IMG/VR virus record: IMGVR_UViG_3300044647_001879
Coordinates: 1-29,337 of that record
Direction: 5' to 3' (one strand)
Length of the DNA stretch: 29,337 nt
Source of the DNA: a virus
Positions 7,133 to 14,922 of the stretch are shown here, in pieces (the stretch's first letter is position 1; every line of letters starts with the position of its first letter). Both the position numbers and the translations under genes were made by a program. The notes under the pieces are model-generated. The model was not told where the DNA came from, made no database searches, and saw only the letters and a list, made by a program, of their open reading frames with translations.

Positions 7133-7359
7133 GTTAAAGTAGCAGGTTTAAACTGAAGTGCATTCATAATTATTTCTTTTGTTCTTTGAGAATAATTACT
7201 ATTTACAAGCTCAGTTAATTTAAAAGGATATTGATACCTTAATGCTGCTTCTCTTACCTCAGGATCATTGGCGCTTTGTTTTGCAATTTCCTGCATAAAA
7301 CCTTGATTAGGAAAAGCGTCAGGCGTATAGCCTGTTGAATACTTGCCAGCTAGGTTCAT
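7129..7359 (-). CDS. Small hypothetical protein between the two DUF5872-like genes
   Basis: This 76-residue protein has no family I recognise. It reads GYTPDAFPNQGFMQEIAKQS near residues 10-29 and is predicted mostly helical and soluble. Both ends overlap neighbours by four bases (ATGA), so it is in an operon and translationally coupled. It separates two genes that look like halves of one domain, so it may be an insertion. Confidence 0.55.
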   Translation of the reverse strand: MNLAGKYSTGYTPDAFPNQGFMQEIAKQSANDPEVREAALRYQYPFKLTELVNSNYSQRTKEIIMNALQFKPATLT

Positions 7360-7640
7360 TGTTTATTCTCTTTATACTTCTTGGCAGCAGACTTAGCTTT
7401 ACTACGTTTTTCATACTCATCTTTGGTCTGCCACTTTTCTTCACCCCATTTCTCTAAAGACTTTTGTTTCTCACCCTTGCCGCCTTTGTACCCACCACCA
7501 GCTTCTTTGTACTCACTTGCAACAAGCTGAGCCTTACGCGCAGACCACTGCCCAGGCTTGCCACCTTTAGATCCTGCCATTACGCGATCTTTAATACGTT
7601 CGCGTAACTCAGGCTTAGTGTATTTATTCTCCTGAGACAT
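7356..7640 (-). CDS. N-terminal half of a DUF5872-like domain
   Basis: The 94-residue basic protein includes GGKPGQWSARKAQLVASEYK (about residues 25-44) and GGGYKGGKGEKQKSLEKW, the pattern I associate with the first half of DUF5872. In the full-length family, as remembered, a RYLP...GKQFVPNT segment follows in the same chain; here that part is a separate gene at 6932-7132. The Lys-rich tail suggests nucleic-acid binding. It overlaps its upstream neighbour by 17 bases. Confidence 0.6.
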   Translation of the reverse strand: MSQENKYTKPELRERIKDRVMAGSKGGKPGQWSARKAQLVASEYKEAGGGYKGGKGEKQKSLEKWGEEKWQTKDEYEKRSKAKSAAKKYKENKQ

Positions 7641-7797
7641 CAGGATTCGTAACTCTTTCTTCTAATATTTTAGCCCACTTACATGGACGTGCTATCGCTT
7701 CTTCTATCTCCTTACTCATGATGTAAGGAAATTCTTTCGTTAATCTTGCAAAGTATTTTTCGAGGCGTTCAGCCTCGGAAGGGATGTGGCACTTCAT
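7624..7797 (-). CDS. Small hypothetical protein
   Basis: The frame gives 57 residues from ATG 7797; a longer version would need TTG at 7818. It is helical and charged with no recognised domain (EIEEAIARPCKWAKILEER near residues 30-48). It overlaps the end of the upstream gene by 29 bases and the start of the downstream gene by 17 bases, consistent with tight operon packing. Confidence 0.5.
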   Translation of the reverse strand: MKCHIPSEAERLEKYFARLTKEFPYIMSKEIEEAIARPCKWAKILEERVTNPDVSGE

Positions 7798-7978
7798 GGT
7801 TGGTATCAAACTTCTCAATGATCATGTCAATTTTTTCCAGTGAATCAAGACGACACATCAACTCCGTAATTGCATTGATGGTAACGGGGTGCTCAGTGCG
7901 TGCTGCAAAAGCAAGTGCATCGCGCAGATGACGAGCTGCTTCATCCAAGGATCCTTTAACTTGATTAGAAAGAGCCAT
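7769..7978 (-). CDS. Small helical hypothetical protein
   Basis: From ATG 7978 the product is 69 residues beginning MALSNQVKGSLDEAARHLRD. The frame stays open to 8038, but that extension would run into the methyltransferase gene and its N-terminus looks non-coding; the shorter start has a purine-rich AAGAAAAG just upstream. Similar short proteins beginning with this helix occur in cyanophages, as I remember them, without known function. Confidence 0.55.
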   Translation of the reverse strand: MALSNQVKGSLDEAARHLRDALAFAARTEHPVTINAITELMCRLDSLEKIDMIIEKFDTNHEVPHPFRG

Positions 7979-8003
7979 TACTTTTCTTGGTAGTACAACT
8001 AGA

Positions 8004-8591
8004 TTAACACCAGATCCAACCGATTTGATAGGAGTCAAAGTACGGTTCTACCCCCAGGGATTCCATCAGTTCGTACACAAGGCGTCCCTTTCCATGACGA
8101 CGGCCGTCAGGTGCTTTGATGTTGTCGTCCACCACAATCAACGTGTTAGGCCCTAGGAGGCCAGACGCTGCGAACAATTCTTTTAGATGATGAGAAGCAG
8201 GCGCCCAATCATGATTCCAATCTGTGATGTTGTACGAATCCAAGTACAGGAGAGATACGTGGCCGTGCATCGTATCAAGAGCTTCGACAGAATCTGATTC
8301 AATAACTTCTGCATACTTGGTAGATGTACGTGCTAGCTCACAAGCCTTTGGGTCAATGTCAATTGAAATCAGTTGACCTTTCCCACGGATGTCAATGTAG
8401 TTATCAAACAATAAGGTTGAGCAGCCATCGCCTGTGTAGTTGTTCTCCTCTCGGTACGTACCAGTCTCAACAATGATTGGCTCGTCACATGAGTCAAGGT
8501 GTGCAAAAATTTTTTCAAAGGTTTCTTTGCGAGCACCTAGCTGTGCCTTAAGAGGAGCAAAGTAAGTATCCCAGGTACGCTTCTTGGTCAC
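8004..8591 (-). CDS. SAM-dependent methyltransferase-like protein
   Basis: The 195-residue protein has a Rossmann methyltransferase pattern: VETGTYREENNYTGDGCST (about residues 40-58) as a glycine-containing SAM-binding loop with an insertion, LISIDIDPKAC (about 73-83) with the acidic residue ending strand 2, then LLYLDSYNIT and a later IVVDDNI. The catalytic-site aspartates resemble the Methyltransf_24 group. No DNA-methylase NPPY motif is present, so the substrate is probably not an adenine base; sugar, protein or small-molecule targets are open. The start ATG 8591 overlaps the upstream stop by four bases. Confidence 0.65.
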   Translation of the reverse strand: MTKKRTWDTYFAPLKAQLGARKETFEKIFAHLDSCDEPIIVETGTYREENNYTGDGCSTLLFDNYIDIRGKGQLISIDIDPKACELARTSTKYAEVIESDSVEALDTMHGHVSLLYLDSYNITDWNHDWAPASHHLKELFAASGLLGPNTLIVVDDNIKAPDGRRHGKGRLVYELMESLGVEPYFDSYQIGWIWC

Positions 8592-8860
8592 AGGTCTACG
8601 CGTGTGTATGGTACGTCCTGTGATTGTAGCTCCCTTTCGTACTCGTCAGCCTCAACGGTCTCCACGTCTTTGTATGCCAGGTTGACAAAGCAACCAGTGC
8701 GGCACTCGTCGTCAAAGTCAAAATAAAACCGAGTTAAATTTGCAGTCATTTTCCAAAAACGAAACTTAGTTAAAAATTGCAACAACCATTTCCAAATTGC
8801 TGGCACGAGCCAGCCAAAACAAGAGTAGTACCCCTGAACACCAAGTAAAAACTTGTTCAT
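8588..8860 (-). CDS. Small protein with hydrophobic N-terminus
   Basis: The 90-residue protein has a hydrophobic aromatic segment (residues 12-35, rich in Trp, Leu and Phe) followed by an acidic soluble part. ATG 8860 overlaps the upstream tiny gene by ATGA, which favours this start. A shorter start at 8749 (MTANLTRFYFDFDDE) would leave 53 residues without the hydrophobic part. Function is unknown. Confidence 0.5.
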   Translation of the reverse strand: MNKFLLGVQGYYSCFGWLVPAIWKWLLQFLTKFRFWKMTANLTRFYFDFDDECRTGCFVNLAYKDVETVEADEYERELQSQDVPYTRVDL

Positions 8861-8961
8861 TGGCGGGATGCAACCTCCATGAAAAACAGGTAAGCATCCA
8901 TGCTAATAACTACAAACATAGCCCCAAGGATTGAAGCAATTGCGTAGTTGAATCCGTCCAT
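8857..8961 (-). CDS. Tiny single-span membrane protein
   Basis: The 34-residue product starts MDGFNYAIASILGAMFVVIS and has one strongly hydrophobic helix (residues 6-30). ATG 8961 has AAGGA ten bases upstream; another ATG at 8979 would add six residues but lacks such a site. The stop overlaps the next ATG as ATGA. It is first in the minus-strand cluster. Small one-span proteins of this size occur as photosystem, cytochrome or lysis accessory subunits, but I see no specific match. Confidence 0.5.
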   Translation of the reverse strand: MDGFNYAIASILGAMFVVISMDAYLFFMEVASRQ

Positions 8962-9012
8962 GGCAGTAGGTTCCTTCATCTGTTAGACTAATGGTAATAC
9001 ACAAAACCATCA
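8962..9012. promoter_or_regulatory. Divergent intergenic region
   Basis: The only gap between the leftward cluster and the rightward replication genes. Both directions must start transcription here or further inside. It is AT-rich (TGTTAGACTAATGGTAATAC at 8981-9000), but no confident -35/-10 pair can be named. The + gene has no strong ribosome binding site. Confidence 0.3.
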
Positions 9013-9867
9013 ATGGTTGCTAGACTAAATACGTCAGACCCTTGGATTAAAGCCAAGGACGAGCAACCAGAAGTCATGCGGTCATTGAATAGGACCGCAG
9101 CCAGAATTTCTCTTAACGGTCGACGTCACTATACAACGCCGTTACCCACTGGTCCTGCGCCCTCCGTAACCACTATCATTAGCGAGACAGCTTCCGAAGC
9201 AAACAAGCGGAAGCTTGAAATGTGGTCGAAAGCAAATCCTGGTGTCAAAGAGCAAGCGGCCGAAAGGGGTACTGCCATTCACTACGGCATGGAACAGTAC
9301 CTCAAAGGCAACAAAAATCCTGAAATCAAGGAAGAATATGCGGACTTTTGGGCAGGCATGCCGTCAATTCTGGATCAGTTCCAGGAGGTCCTTTGGGCCG
9401 AGTCGCCTGTTCTGGATAAATATGACTTCACTGTTGGTTCTGATGACGTTGCTCGCGTCTGGGGTTGTGACTCAGAAGGTCGTGCTTGGGCTGGTGCTCC
9501 TGATATTATTGCTGTCGCCAATAACAAATTGACGCTTGCTGACCTAAAGACCAGCGTTAAACCCTATAGCCGTAAGTGGCCAAAAGATTTGGAGAAAGGG
9601 TCCCAAGAATGGAGAGACTTGCTTGGTGGTCATCTCAAGTTTAAAAAGACCTGTAAGCAACTCGCTGCCTACGACATTGCTATTGAACAGACTTTAGGCA
9701 TTACTGTTCAACAAGCGGCAATCTTAGTATCAACGCCTGTACGTACACAAGTCTTTAAGATCTCTCGTAATTTTCTTAACATGCTCCGAGAAGATTGGTA
9801 TGCATTAGTTTCTGAATATTATGCTCAAATTGAAAACTGCGGTGTCTATGACGCAGATTTAATTTAA
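9013..9867 (+). CDS. PD-(D/E)XK (RecB/Cas4-like) exonuclease
   Basis: The 284-residue protein carries the motifs of this nuclease family in order: RGTAIH with H90, E130 in VLWAES, GAPD with D164, then LADLKTS with D177 and K179, and QLAAY with Q216 and Y220. These form the metal site and the QxxxY motif typical of RecB/Cas4-like and lambda-type exonucleases. It likely degrades one strand of duplex DNA for recombination or breaks down host DNA. It opens the rightward replication block ahead of the primase-helicase. No cysteine cluster for an iron-sulphur site is evident. Confidence 0.8.
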   Translation: MVARLNTSDPWIKAKDEQPEVMRSLNRTAARISLNGRRHYTTPLPTGPAPSVTTIISETASEANKRKLEMWSKANPGVKEQAAERGTAIHYGMEQYLKGNKNPEIKEEYADFWAGMPSILDQFQEVLWAESPVLDKYDFTVGSDDVARVWGCDSEGRAWAGAPDIIAVANNKLTLADLKTSVKPYSRKWPKDLEKGSQEWRDLLGGHLKFKKTCKQLAAYDIAIEQTLGITVQQAAILVSTPVRTQVFKISRNFLNMLREDWYALVSEYYAQIENCGVYDADLI

Positions 9868-9903
9868 ATCAACACAAAGGGAGGCAAGCGTTTTACTAGA
9901 ATA

Positions 9904-10086
9904 ATGGCCTACAACCCCCAAGGGAAAATGGAGTGTCGGAAACGGTTGGCATGGACGATTGCCTGCGAGCGAGCCGTTGTTACAAAAGAAGATGCTGTAA
10001 CAATTTATAACAGACTCATGGATGAATTTAATGGAATGGATAAGAGAAATAAATACAAACAGACTGAGTCTAATAAGTCTCAGTGA
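9904..10086 (+). CDS. Small hypothetical protein
   Basis: The 60-residue product MAYNPQGKMECRKRLAWTIA... is helical, with a Lys-rich C-terminus (DKRNKYKQTESNKSQ). A GGGAGG motif lies upstream, though somewhat far from the ATG. It lies in the same direction between the exonuclease and primase-helicase genes. No domain recognised. Confidence 0.5.
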   Translation: MAYNPQGKMECRKRLAWTIACERAVVTKEDAVTIYNRLMDEFNGMDKRNKYKQTESNKSQ

Positions 10087-10187
10087 TTTAACGATATCTT
10101 AGGAAGCGTCCTGGGTTGGTGGCCGTAGGATGAAAAGACAAGCCAAAAAACCTCATGTGCACCCACGTCATCGGCGTGGGCGAATGG

Positions 10188-10340
10188 ATGCATACCCTTG
10201 TTAGCCGCATGGCCAATGCGGCGGATGGGGATTTGTTTTGTCTTCCAACGCCTATGCATTTACATGCTTACAACTTGGTAAAAGACGATCAATATCCCGA
10301 TCGCAGCTTTAGAATCTCTCTTACCTACCCAACGAAATGA
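10188..10340 (+). CDS. Small hypothetical protein upstream of the primase
   Basis: From ATG 10188 the product is 50 residues (MHTLVSRMANAADGDLFCLP...), with LPTPMHLHAYNLVKDD as the most distinctive stretch. Another ATG at 10155 would add 11 residues. The stop overlaps the primase-helicase ATG as ATGA, supporting a real coupled gene. A competing 24-codon His/Arg-rich frame from about 10132 is less convincing. Confidence 0.5.
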   Translation: MHTLVSRMANAADGDLFCLPTPMHLHAYNLVKDDQYPDRSFRISLTYPTK

Positions 10341-12970
10341 CGTCGAGTATGAACCAGCAGGCAGTAAAACCGGGCGAAATTCGGCTCGATCTCATTCCCA
10401 TTGACTGGCCTTTAACCCCACTGGGTCCCAACAAAGATCCCTACGTCATGGGATGGCAGAACAAACCTTTTACTAAAGAAGAAATTGAAAATGAAATTAT
10501 CAACGGAGAATGTAAAGCTATCGGATTACTTGGTGGTCCTGCCTACAACCATCCTTATGGTCTCGTTTGGGTTGATGTTGACGGACCATCCGTCTATGAA
10601 CTCATCGAACAGATTTCCAACCTCCCAATACTCGATGCGTTGCCGCCCACCCTTACCATCCTCAGTGGTAAAGCAGGCCGAGAGCGTCGCCTCTACAAAG
10701 TAAGTAAAGAAAAACAAAAGCATTTCATTCGTAACAAATACACATGGACCTCGCAGGGGTCCATGGAAAAACTTGAGATCTTGTGGAAGCGGCACCAAGG
10801 CGTATTGATGGGTGCGCATCCAGATACGCAAGGTTACTTCACTGCCGAAGGTTTGGGATTTGAATGGGCAGACAAATTGCCCGAACTTCCGGATTGGGTA
10901 TTGAATGGCATCATTACCAGGAATGCAAAGCAAGGGCGTCCTGCTGAAGAAGTCTCACGCATCATCGGTAACTCGTTCGCAATCACCAGTCGCATTGGAT
11001 TGGAACGGGATATGCAATTGGCAGTTGCTGCGATGTGGGCACTCCCCATTGAGGCAGTCGATGACTACGACATTTGGATTGCGATCGGACAGTCGCTCCA
11101 TGAGTTGGACGAATCCTTGCTTGATCAATGGGATGAATGGTCCAAACAAAGTGACAAATACAAAGAGAACGAATGCCATAAGCGTTGGTTATCCTTTACA
11201 AAAGGTGGTGGCCGGGGCATTGGTACGCTTTACCATCTGGCTGAGCAGAATGGATGGAAGCGTCCGCAGGAAGACAAGGTTTCTTCCCCTGACGATGCTA
11301 CGATCAATCTGGCGGCAAGCATTCTTCCCGAAATCGAAAGAAATGTGGAAGAAGAAATGAATCGCCTTCTCAACACTGCAACTCCAACCGACACAACTCT
11401 AATGAACATCGAAGATTATGGCGATGATGTACAACCTAAAAGCACCAAGAAAAATAAAGAGAAAGAACTCAGGCAACCTAAGAATGAAGTTGCGGACAAA
11501 CTACTTGGGATCTATGCAAACAATCTGCTCTTTAGTCTCCCGCACAATCAATTCTTTATGTATGACCCTAGTCAGGGTTTGTGGAACAAGGTAAGCAAGA
11601 TTGAAATGCTTGGTGATATCCGTTCCAAGCTACAAGCTCTCATTACTAGTGGTTGGTTACGCGAAGGGTTTAGCTTTCAAATGCTTGATGATATGTTCAA
11701 GCAACTGCAAGCAATGGTCCCGTGTGATAAATGGCACGAGGCAACAGATGTTCTGCTATTCACCAACGGTGTTCTTGACGTCGCAACAAAGGAACTGCGG
11801 CCATTTGACCGTAACTTGCATATGACGCAACAAATGCCATATGCCTATAACCCTCAAGCAACCTGCGAACCGATCATTGATTGGCTTCGTTACACGCAGC
11901 ATGGTTCTGAAAAACGTACGCAAGTTCTTCGTGCATGGCTACGGGCAACTCTTCTTGGTCGCCACGAACTGCAGAAGTTTCTTGAGTTGGTTGGCCCTGG
12001 TAAGTCTGGTAAATCCACCTATGCAAACCTATGTGTTGCACTGGTAGGCAAACGTAATGTCTGCTCCACAGAGCTAGAACAGATTGAGAAGAACCGATTT
12101 GAAACTGCAAGTTTCATGGGTAAAAAAATTATTCTGTTCCAGGACTCTGACCGTTATGGTGGCAGTGTTTCAAAACTAAAAGCAATCACTGGTGGTGACT
12201 GGATTCGTTCTGAGTTCAAATACCAAGCAGATCAACTGGAGCCTTTCCAGTTCCAAGGTGTTGTCATCATCACTGCTAACGAAGCAATTCAGTCCACCGA
12301 CTACACCTCTGGTCTTGCTCGTCGCCGCCTTACCATTCCGTTTGACCGTCCCTTTACTGGTGGGCAAGCGCAACAACGCACCTTAATGGGTTTCGATAGT
12401 AAAGGTACTCCTGAGGGAGATTTTGCACCCTTGCTTCCAGGGCTTGTCAACTGGATCCTAGATATGTCTGAGTCCGAAATGCGTGACTACTTGATGGAGA
12501 CAGCAAAGCACGTTGACTTCTTCCAGGCTTATGAGAAGGATCAAGCCATTCGTTCCAATCCAATTTTGGATTGGCTGGATAAACGCGTTATCTTTGTACC
12601 TGGAGCAGAAGTTGCTATGGGTACCTGTAAGCCTTCACCAGGGGGCGTAAATTACTATGTCGACTGGACTACGCAAGTGTATCCGTCTTACGCAGAGCAT
12701 TGTCGTAGTGCCAACGTTGGTGTATCGGGGCGTTCTCGCTTTGAGGTCCTACTTATGGACATCTGTAAAAACCAACTGAAACTAAATGTCTACGCAACCA
12801 AAAAAACCAATGGTCTGGTAATTCACAACATCTTGATACGTGATGGTGTCAGGGATGACTATAAGTGTTACCCCTCCATCCTGGAAGTAGCTGCAGACCA
12901 TGCCAAGTACAAAGTAGAATACGGTGTTAATCCTGCAATAATGGAAGAAGACATCGCAACAGATCATTGA
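10337..12970 (+). CDS. D5-family primase-helicase
   Basis: The 877-residue protein combines replication domains. The N-terminal primase-polymerase-like domain has the metal-binding VWVDVDG (D80 and D82), then SGKAGRERRLYKV and a His in MGAHPDTQGYF. A PriCT-like linker follows around residues 225-310 (DDYDIWIAIGQSLHE, LSFTKGGGRGIGTLYHLA). A D5_N-like region leads to a superfamily 3 helicase: Walker A GPGKSGKST at 553-561, Walker B KKIILFQDSDR near 601, and sensor-like VVIITANEAIQS with RRRLTIPF further on. It would make primers and unwind DNA at the fork. Translation is coupled with both neighbours by four-base overlaps. Confidence 0.9.
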   Translation: MTSSMNQQAVKPGEIRLDLIPIDWPLTPLGPNKDPYVMGWQNKPFTKEEIENEIINGECKAIGLLGGPAYNHPYGLVWVDVDGPSVYELIEQISNLPILDALPPTLTILSGKAGRERRLYKVSKEKQKHFIRNKYTWTSQGSMEKLEILWKRHQGVLMGAHPDTQGYFTAEGLGFEWADKLPELPDWVLNGIITRNAKQGRPAEEVSRIIGNSFAITSRIGLERDMQLAVAAMWALPIEAVDDYDIWIAIGQSLHELDESLLDQWDEWSKQSDKYKENECHKRWLSFTKGGGRGIGTLYHLAEQNGWKRPQEDKVSSPDDATINLAASILPEIERNVEEEMNRLLNTATPTDTTLMNIEDYGDDVQPKSTKKNKEKELRQPKNEVADKLLGIYANNLLFSLPHNQFFMYDPSQGLWNKVSKIEMLGDIRSKLQALITSGWLREGFSFQMLDDMFKQLQAMVPCDKWHEATDVLLFTNGVLDVATKELRPFDRNLHMTQQMPYAYNPQATCEPIIDWLRYTQHGSEKRTQVLRAWLRATLLGRHELQKFLELVGPGKSGKSTYANLCVALVGKRNVCSTELEQIEKNRFETASFMGKKIILFQDSDRYGGSVSKLKAITGGDWIRSEFKYQADQLEPFQFQGVVIITANEAIQSTDYTSGLARRRLTIPFDRPFTGGQAQQRTLMGFDSKGTPEGDFAPLLPGLVNWILDMSESEMRDYLMETAKHVDFFQAYEKDQAIRSNPILDWLDKRVIFVPGAEVAMGTCKPSPGGVNYYVDWTTQVYPSYAEHCRSANVGVSGRSRFEVLLMDICKNQLKLNVYATKKTNGLVIHNILIRDGVRDDYKCYPSILEVAADHAKYKVEYGVNPAIMEEDIATDH

Positions 12971-13329
12971 GCAACGGTCGTCATTTGATCCTTGACCTTT
13001 ATGGTTGTGATCAAAACCTTTTAGATAACTATGAGGAGCTCCAGCGTTTGCTGGAAGCTTCTCTTGTTTTGGCGGGAGCAAATATCTTACGTATCTTTGG
13101 TGAGAAATTTGAGCCGCAAGGCGTTACATTGTTGGCACTACTGTCTGAATCCCACGCATCTATCCACACGTGGCCAGAAGTAGGGTATGCGGCAGTTGAT
13201 CTGTACACATGCGGTGATACCACGCTCACACATCGCGCCGCAGAATTCTTAAAATCAAAACTCAAGGCAACAACAGCGGAAGAAAAAGAGCTTGTGCGAT
13301 CAATTGAACCTCTTAATTGTGTAGAGTAA
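12967..13329 (+). CDS. speD: S-adenosylmethionine decarboxylase proenzyme
   Basis: The 120-residue protein has the full prokaryotic AdoMetDC signature. LLSESHASIHTWPE contains the self-cleavage site between E61 and S62 (the serine becomes the pyruvoyl group) and the processing His67, and YTCGD carries C82. The length fits the short class 1B enzymes. The enzyme makes decarboxylated SAM, the aminopropyl donor for spermidine. Cyanophages are known to carry speD, but no spermidine synthase is visible here, so the host enzyme would have to use the product. The start is TTG at 12967 overlapping the helicase stop. Confidence 0.93.
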   Translation: MSNGRHLILDLYGCDQNLLDNYEELQRLLEASLVLAGANILRIFGEKFEPQGVTLLALLSESHASIHTWPEVGYAAVDLYTCGDTTLTHRAAEFLKSKLKATTAEEKELVRSIEPLNCVE

Positions 13330-13346
13330 ATCGGAATTATTCCGAT
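13330..13346. repeat. 8-bp perfect inverted repeat between speD and the glycosyltransferase gene
   Basis: Arms ATCGGAAT and ATTCCGAT flank a single T and end four bases before the next ATG. In RNA it would fold around a slightly larger loop and bury the region where a ribosome binding site should be. It may be an operator or an mRNA hairpin that limits the next gene. Confidence 0.5.
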
Positions 13347-13349
13347 CTA

Positions 13350-14612
13350 ATGACTAAGAAAGCAAAACTTTTGTGGTGTGGTGACATCGTTGCCATGACC
13401 GGCTTTGCACGTGTGACTGAAAATGTTATCTCTCGTCTGAAAGACGACTTTGAAATTGTTGTTCTTGGTAACAACTGGTGGGGTGATCCAACGCCACTTC
13501 AGCAGGAGTACAAGATGTACCCGTCATCTAACCGTCATCAGACCGCACCCTTTGGTGAGCAACGCATTCGCGAAATCGTTGAACGTGAGCAACCTGACGT
13601 GGTATTTACGATCAATGATATGTGGATTATTAATGAGCAATACAATCAAATCAAGGATCTGCACAAGGCTGGCAAGTTTAAATTTGTTGGCTATGCACCC
13701 ATGGATTCGTATGCATGGACAGGTTGCTTAGCAGATACTGCCAATGAATGGGACGCTGTGGTCTCGTACACAGAATTTGGTGCACACGAATTTATGGCTG
13801 GTGGTATCACCAGGCCTATCTCTATTATTCCGCATGGTGTGACTCCTGGTCAGTTCTATCCGGTAGATAAGGCAGAGGCACGCCGCAAGCTGGGACTTAA
13901 AGAAGACAGCTTCATTGTTTTCAATGGTAACCGCAATCAATTCCGTAAACGGATCGACATCACAATCAAAGCATTTGCTGCGTTTGCGGTAGATAAACCT
14001 GATGCAATGCTTTACCTGCACATGGGACTCAAGGACCAGGGCTGGGACATCATGGAGGTATTTGCACGTGAGATGACACGTGTGGGTCTTGATCCAAATG
14101 GACGCATCATTATGACGTCAAATCAACCCAGTCCTCCGAATGTATCGGTGGAAATGTTGAATGACATCTATAACGCATGTGATGTGGGTGTAAATACGTG
14201 TAAAGGTGAGGGCTGGGGTCTTGTCAACTTTGAACACGCTGCCTGTGGTGTGCCGCAGGTAGTGCCCGACCATACGTCATGCAAAGAGATTTTTGAAGGC
14301 TACGGCGAACTAATCCGTTGCGACCACATCGATGTGGATACCAACTACGCACGTGAGATGCCATGCCCGTCCTCTGACCACCTTGCTGAGATCTTGACGT
14401 ACCTGTACCAAGACAAAGACATTCGTGAATGGGTTGGTACACGCTGCCGGCAACGCGTAATGGATACACAGTTCTCATGGGACACAGTTGCGTCTCAATT
14501 TGGTGGCATCTTTGAGGAGGTGTTGTCCCAAGAAGCTGAACCTGTGGCAGAACCTAAAGAAAAACGGAAGGCACGAAAGGATCGTACGAAGACCCGGAAG
14601 CTTGGTAAGTGA
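13350..14612 (+). CDS. Family 4-type glycosyltransferase (GT-B fold)
   Basis: From ATG 13350 the product is 420 residues; an in-frame ATG at 13317 would run back into speD and is less likely. The N-terminal half has an open Rossmann start (LLWCGDIVAMTGFARVTEN) and the C-terminal half a nucleotide-sugar site: IPHGVTPGQFYP, FNGNRNQFRKR with the basic donor-binding residues, and GEGWGLVNFEHAACGVPQVV with the paired-Glu motif of GT4. The tail is Lys/Arg-rich (KEKRKARKDRTKTRKLGK). It would transfer a sugar to phage DNA bases, virion proteins or host surface polymers; the target cannot be read from sequence. Confidence 0.85.
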   Translation: MTKKAKLLWCGDIVAMTGFARVTENVISRLKDDFEIVVLGNNWWGDPTPLQQEYKMYPSSNRHQTAPFGEQRIREIVEREQPDVVFTINDMWIINEQYNQIKDLHKAGKFKFVGYAPMDSYAWTGCLADTANEWDAVVSYTEFGAHEFMAGGITRPISIIPHGVTPGQFYPVDKAEARRKLGLKEDSFIVFNGNRNQFRKRIDITIKAFAAFAVDKPDAMLYLHMGLKDQGWDIMEVFAREMTRVGLDPNGRIIMTSNQPSPPNVSVEMLNDIYNACDVGVNTCKGEGWGLVNFEHAACGVPQVVPDHTSCKEIFEGYGELIRCDHIDVDTNYAREMPCPSSDHLAEILTYLYQDKDIREWVGTRCRQRVMDTQFSWDTVASQFGGIFEEVLSQEAEPVAEPKEKRKARKDRTKTRKLGK

Positions 14613-14639
14613 CATTTGATGGTACGCATGTACTGTGGA

Positions 14640-14870
14640 AAACGTACGGAGAGGGGTAAAACAATGAATACCGTCCTATTCAAGGATGAATACAGTCTTA
14701 TCTAACCCTCTATAGGGTTTCATACGTTGTTAAAACAGTGTTGCATTTGTGGAAAAAATCATGAAGCCACACAGAGGTGCAACACTTTTTCAACACAGTA
14801 TGAAACCCTATATCTAAGTAAATAAGGCGGTATTCACCCCTCCACAAGCCGGTATTCACAGTTTCTCTTG
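14640..14870. repeat. Large interrupted inverted repeat with flanking repeats, candidate origin or structured RNA
   Basis: The core at 14711-14812 is an imperfect inverted repeat. Outer 15-base arms are exact (14711-14725 and 14798-14812), inner 8-base arms GTGTTGCA/TGCAACAC are exact (14738-14745 and 14778-14785), and TGTGG/CCACA closes a 14-base loop. Around it lie TGAATACCG near 14664, TGAATACAG near 14687 and inverted CGGTATTCA near 14828 and 14850; GAGGGGT and CACCCCTCC extend the symmetry. No convincing gene lies between 14613 and 14922. Iteron-like repeats plus a cruciform downstream of replication genes would suit a replication origin; a structured RNA or regulatory site are alternatives. 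Confidence 0.55.
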
Positions 14871-14922
14871 CGTACACTTCCCAACAGTGGTACAGTGTCA
14901 TGGTCCCCACCACCAGGAGGTC

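Noticed and set aside
10526-10933. A 135-codon minus-strand frame inside the primase-helicase
   Set aside because: The + strand carries the metal-binding and primase motifs in the same region; the minus frame shows none.
14710-14913. A 67-codon minus-strand frame
   Set aside because: It runs through the inverted-repeat region, has no recognisable domain and is probably an accident of the repeats.
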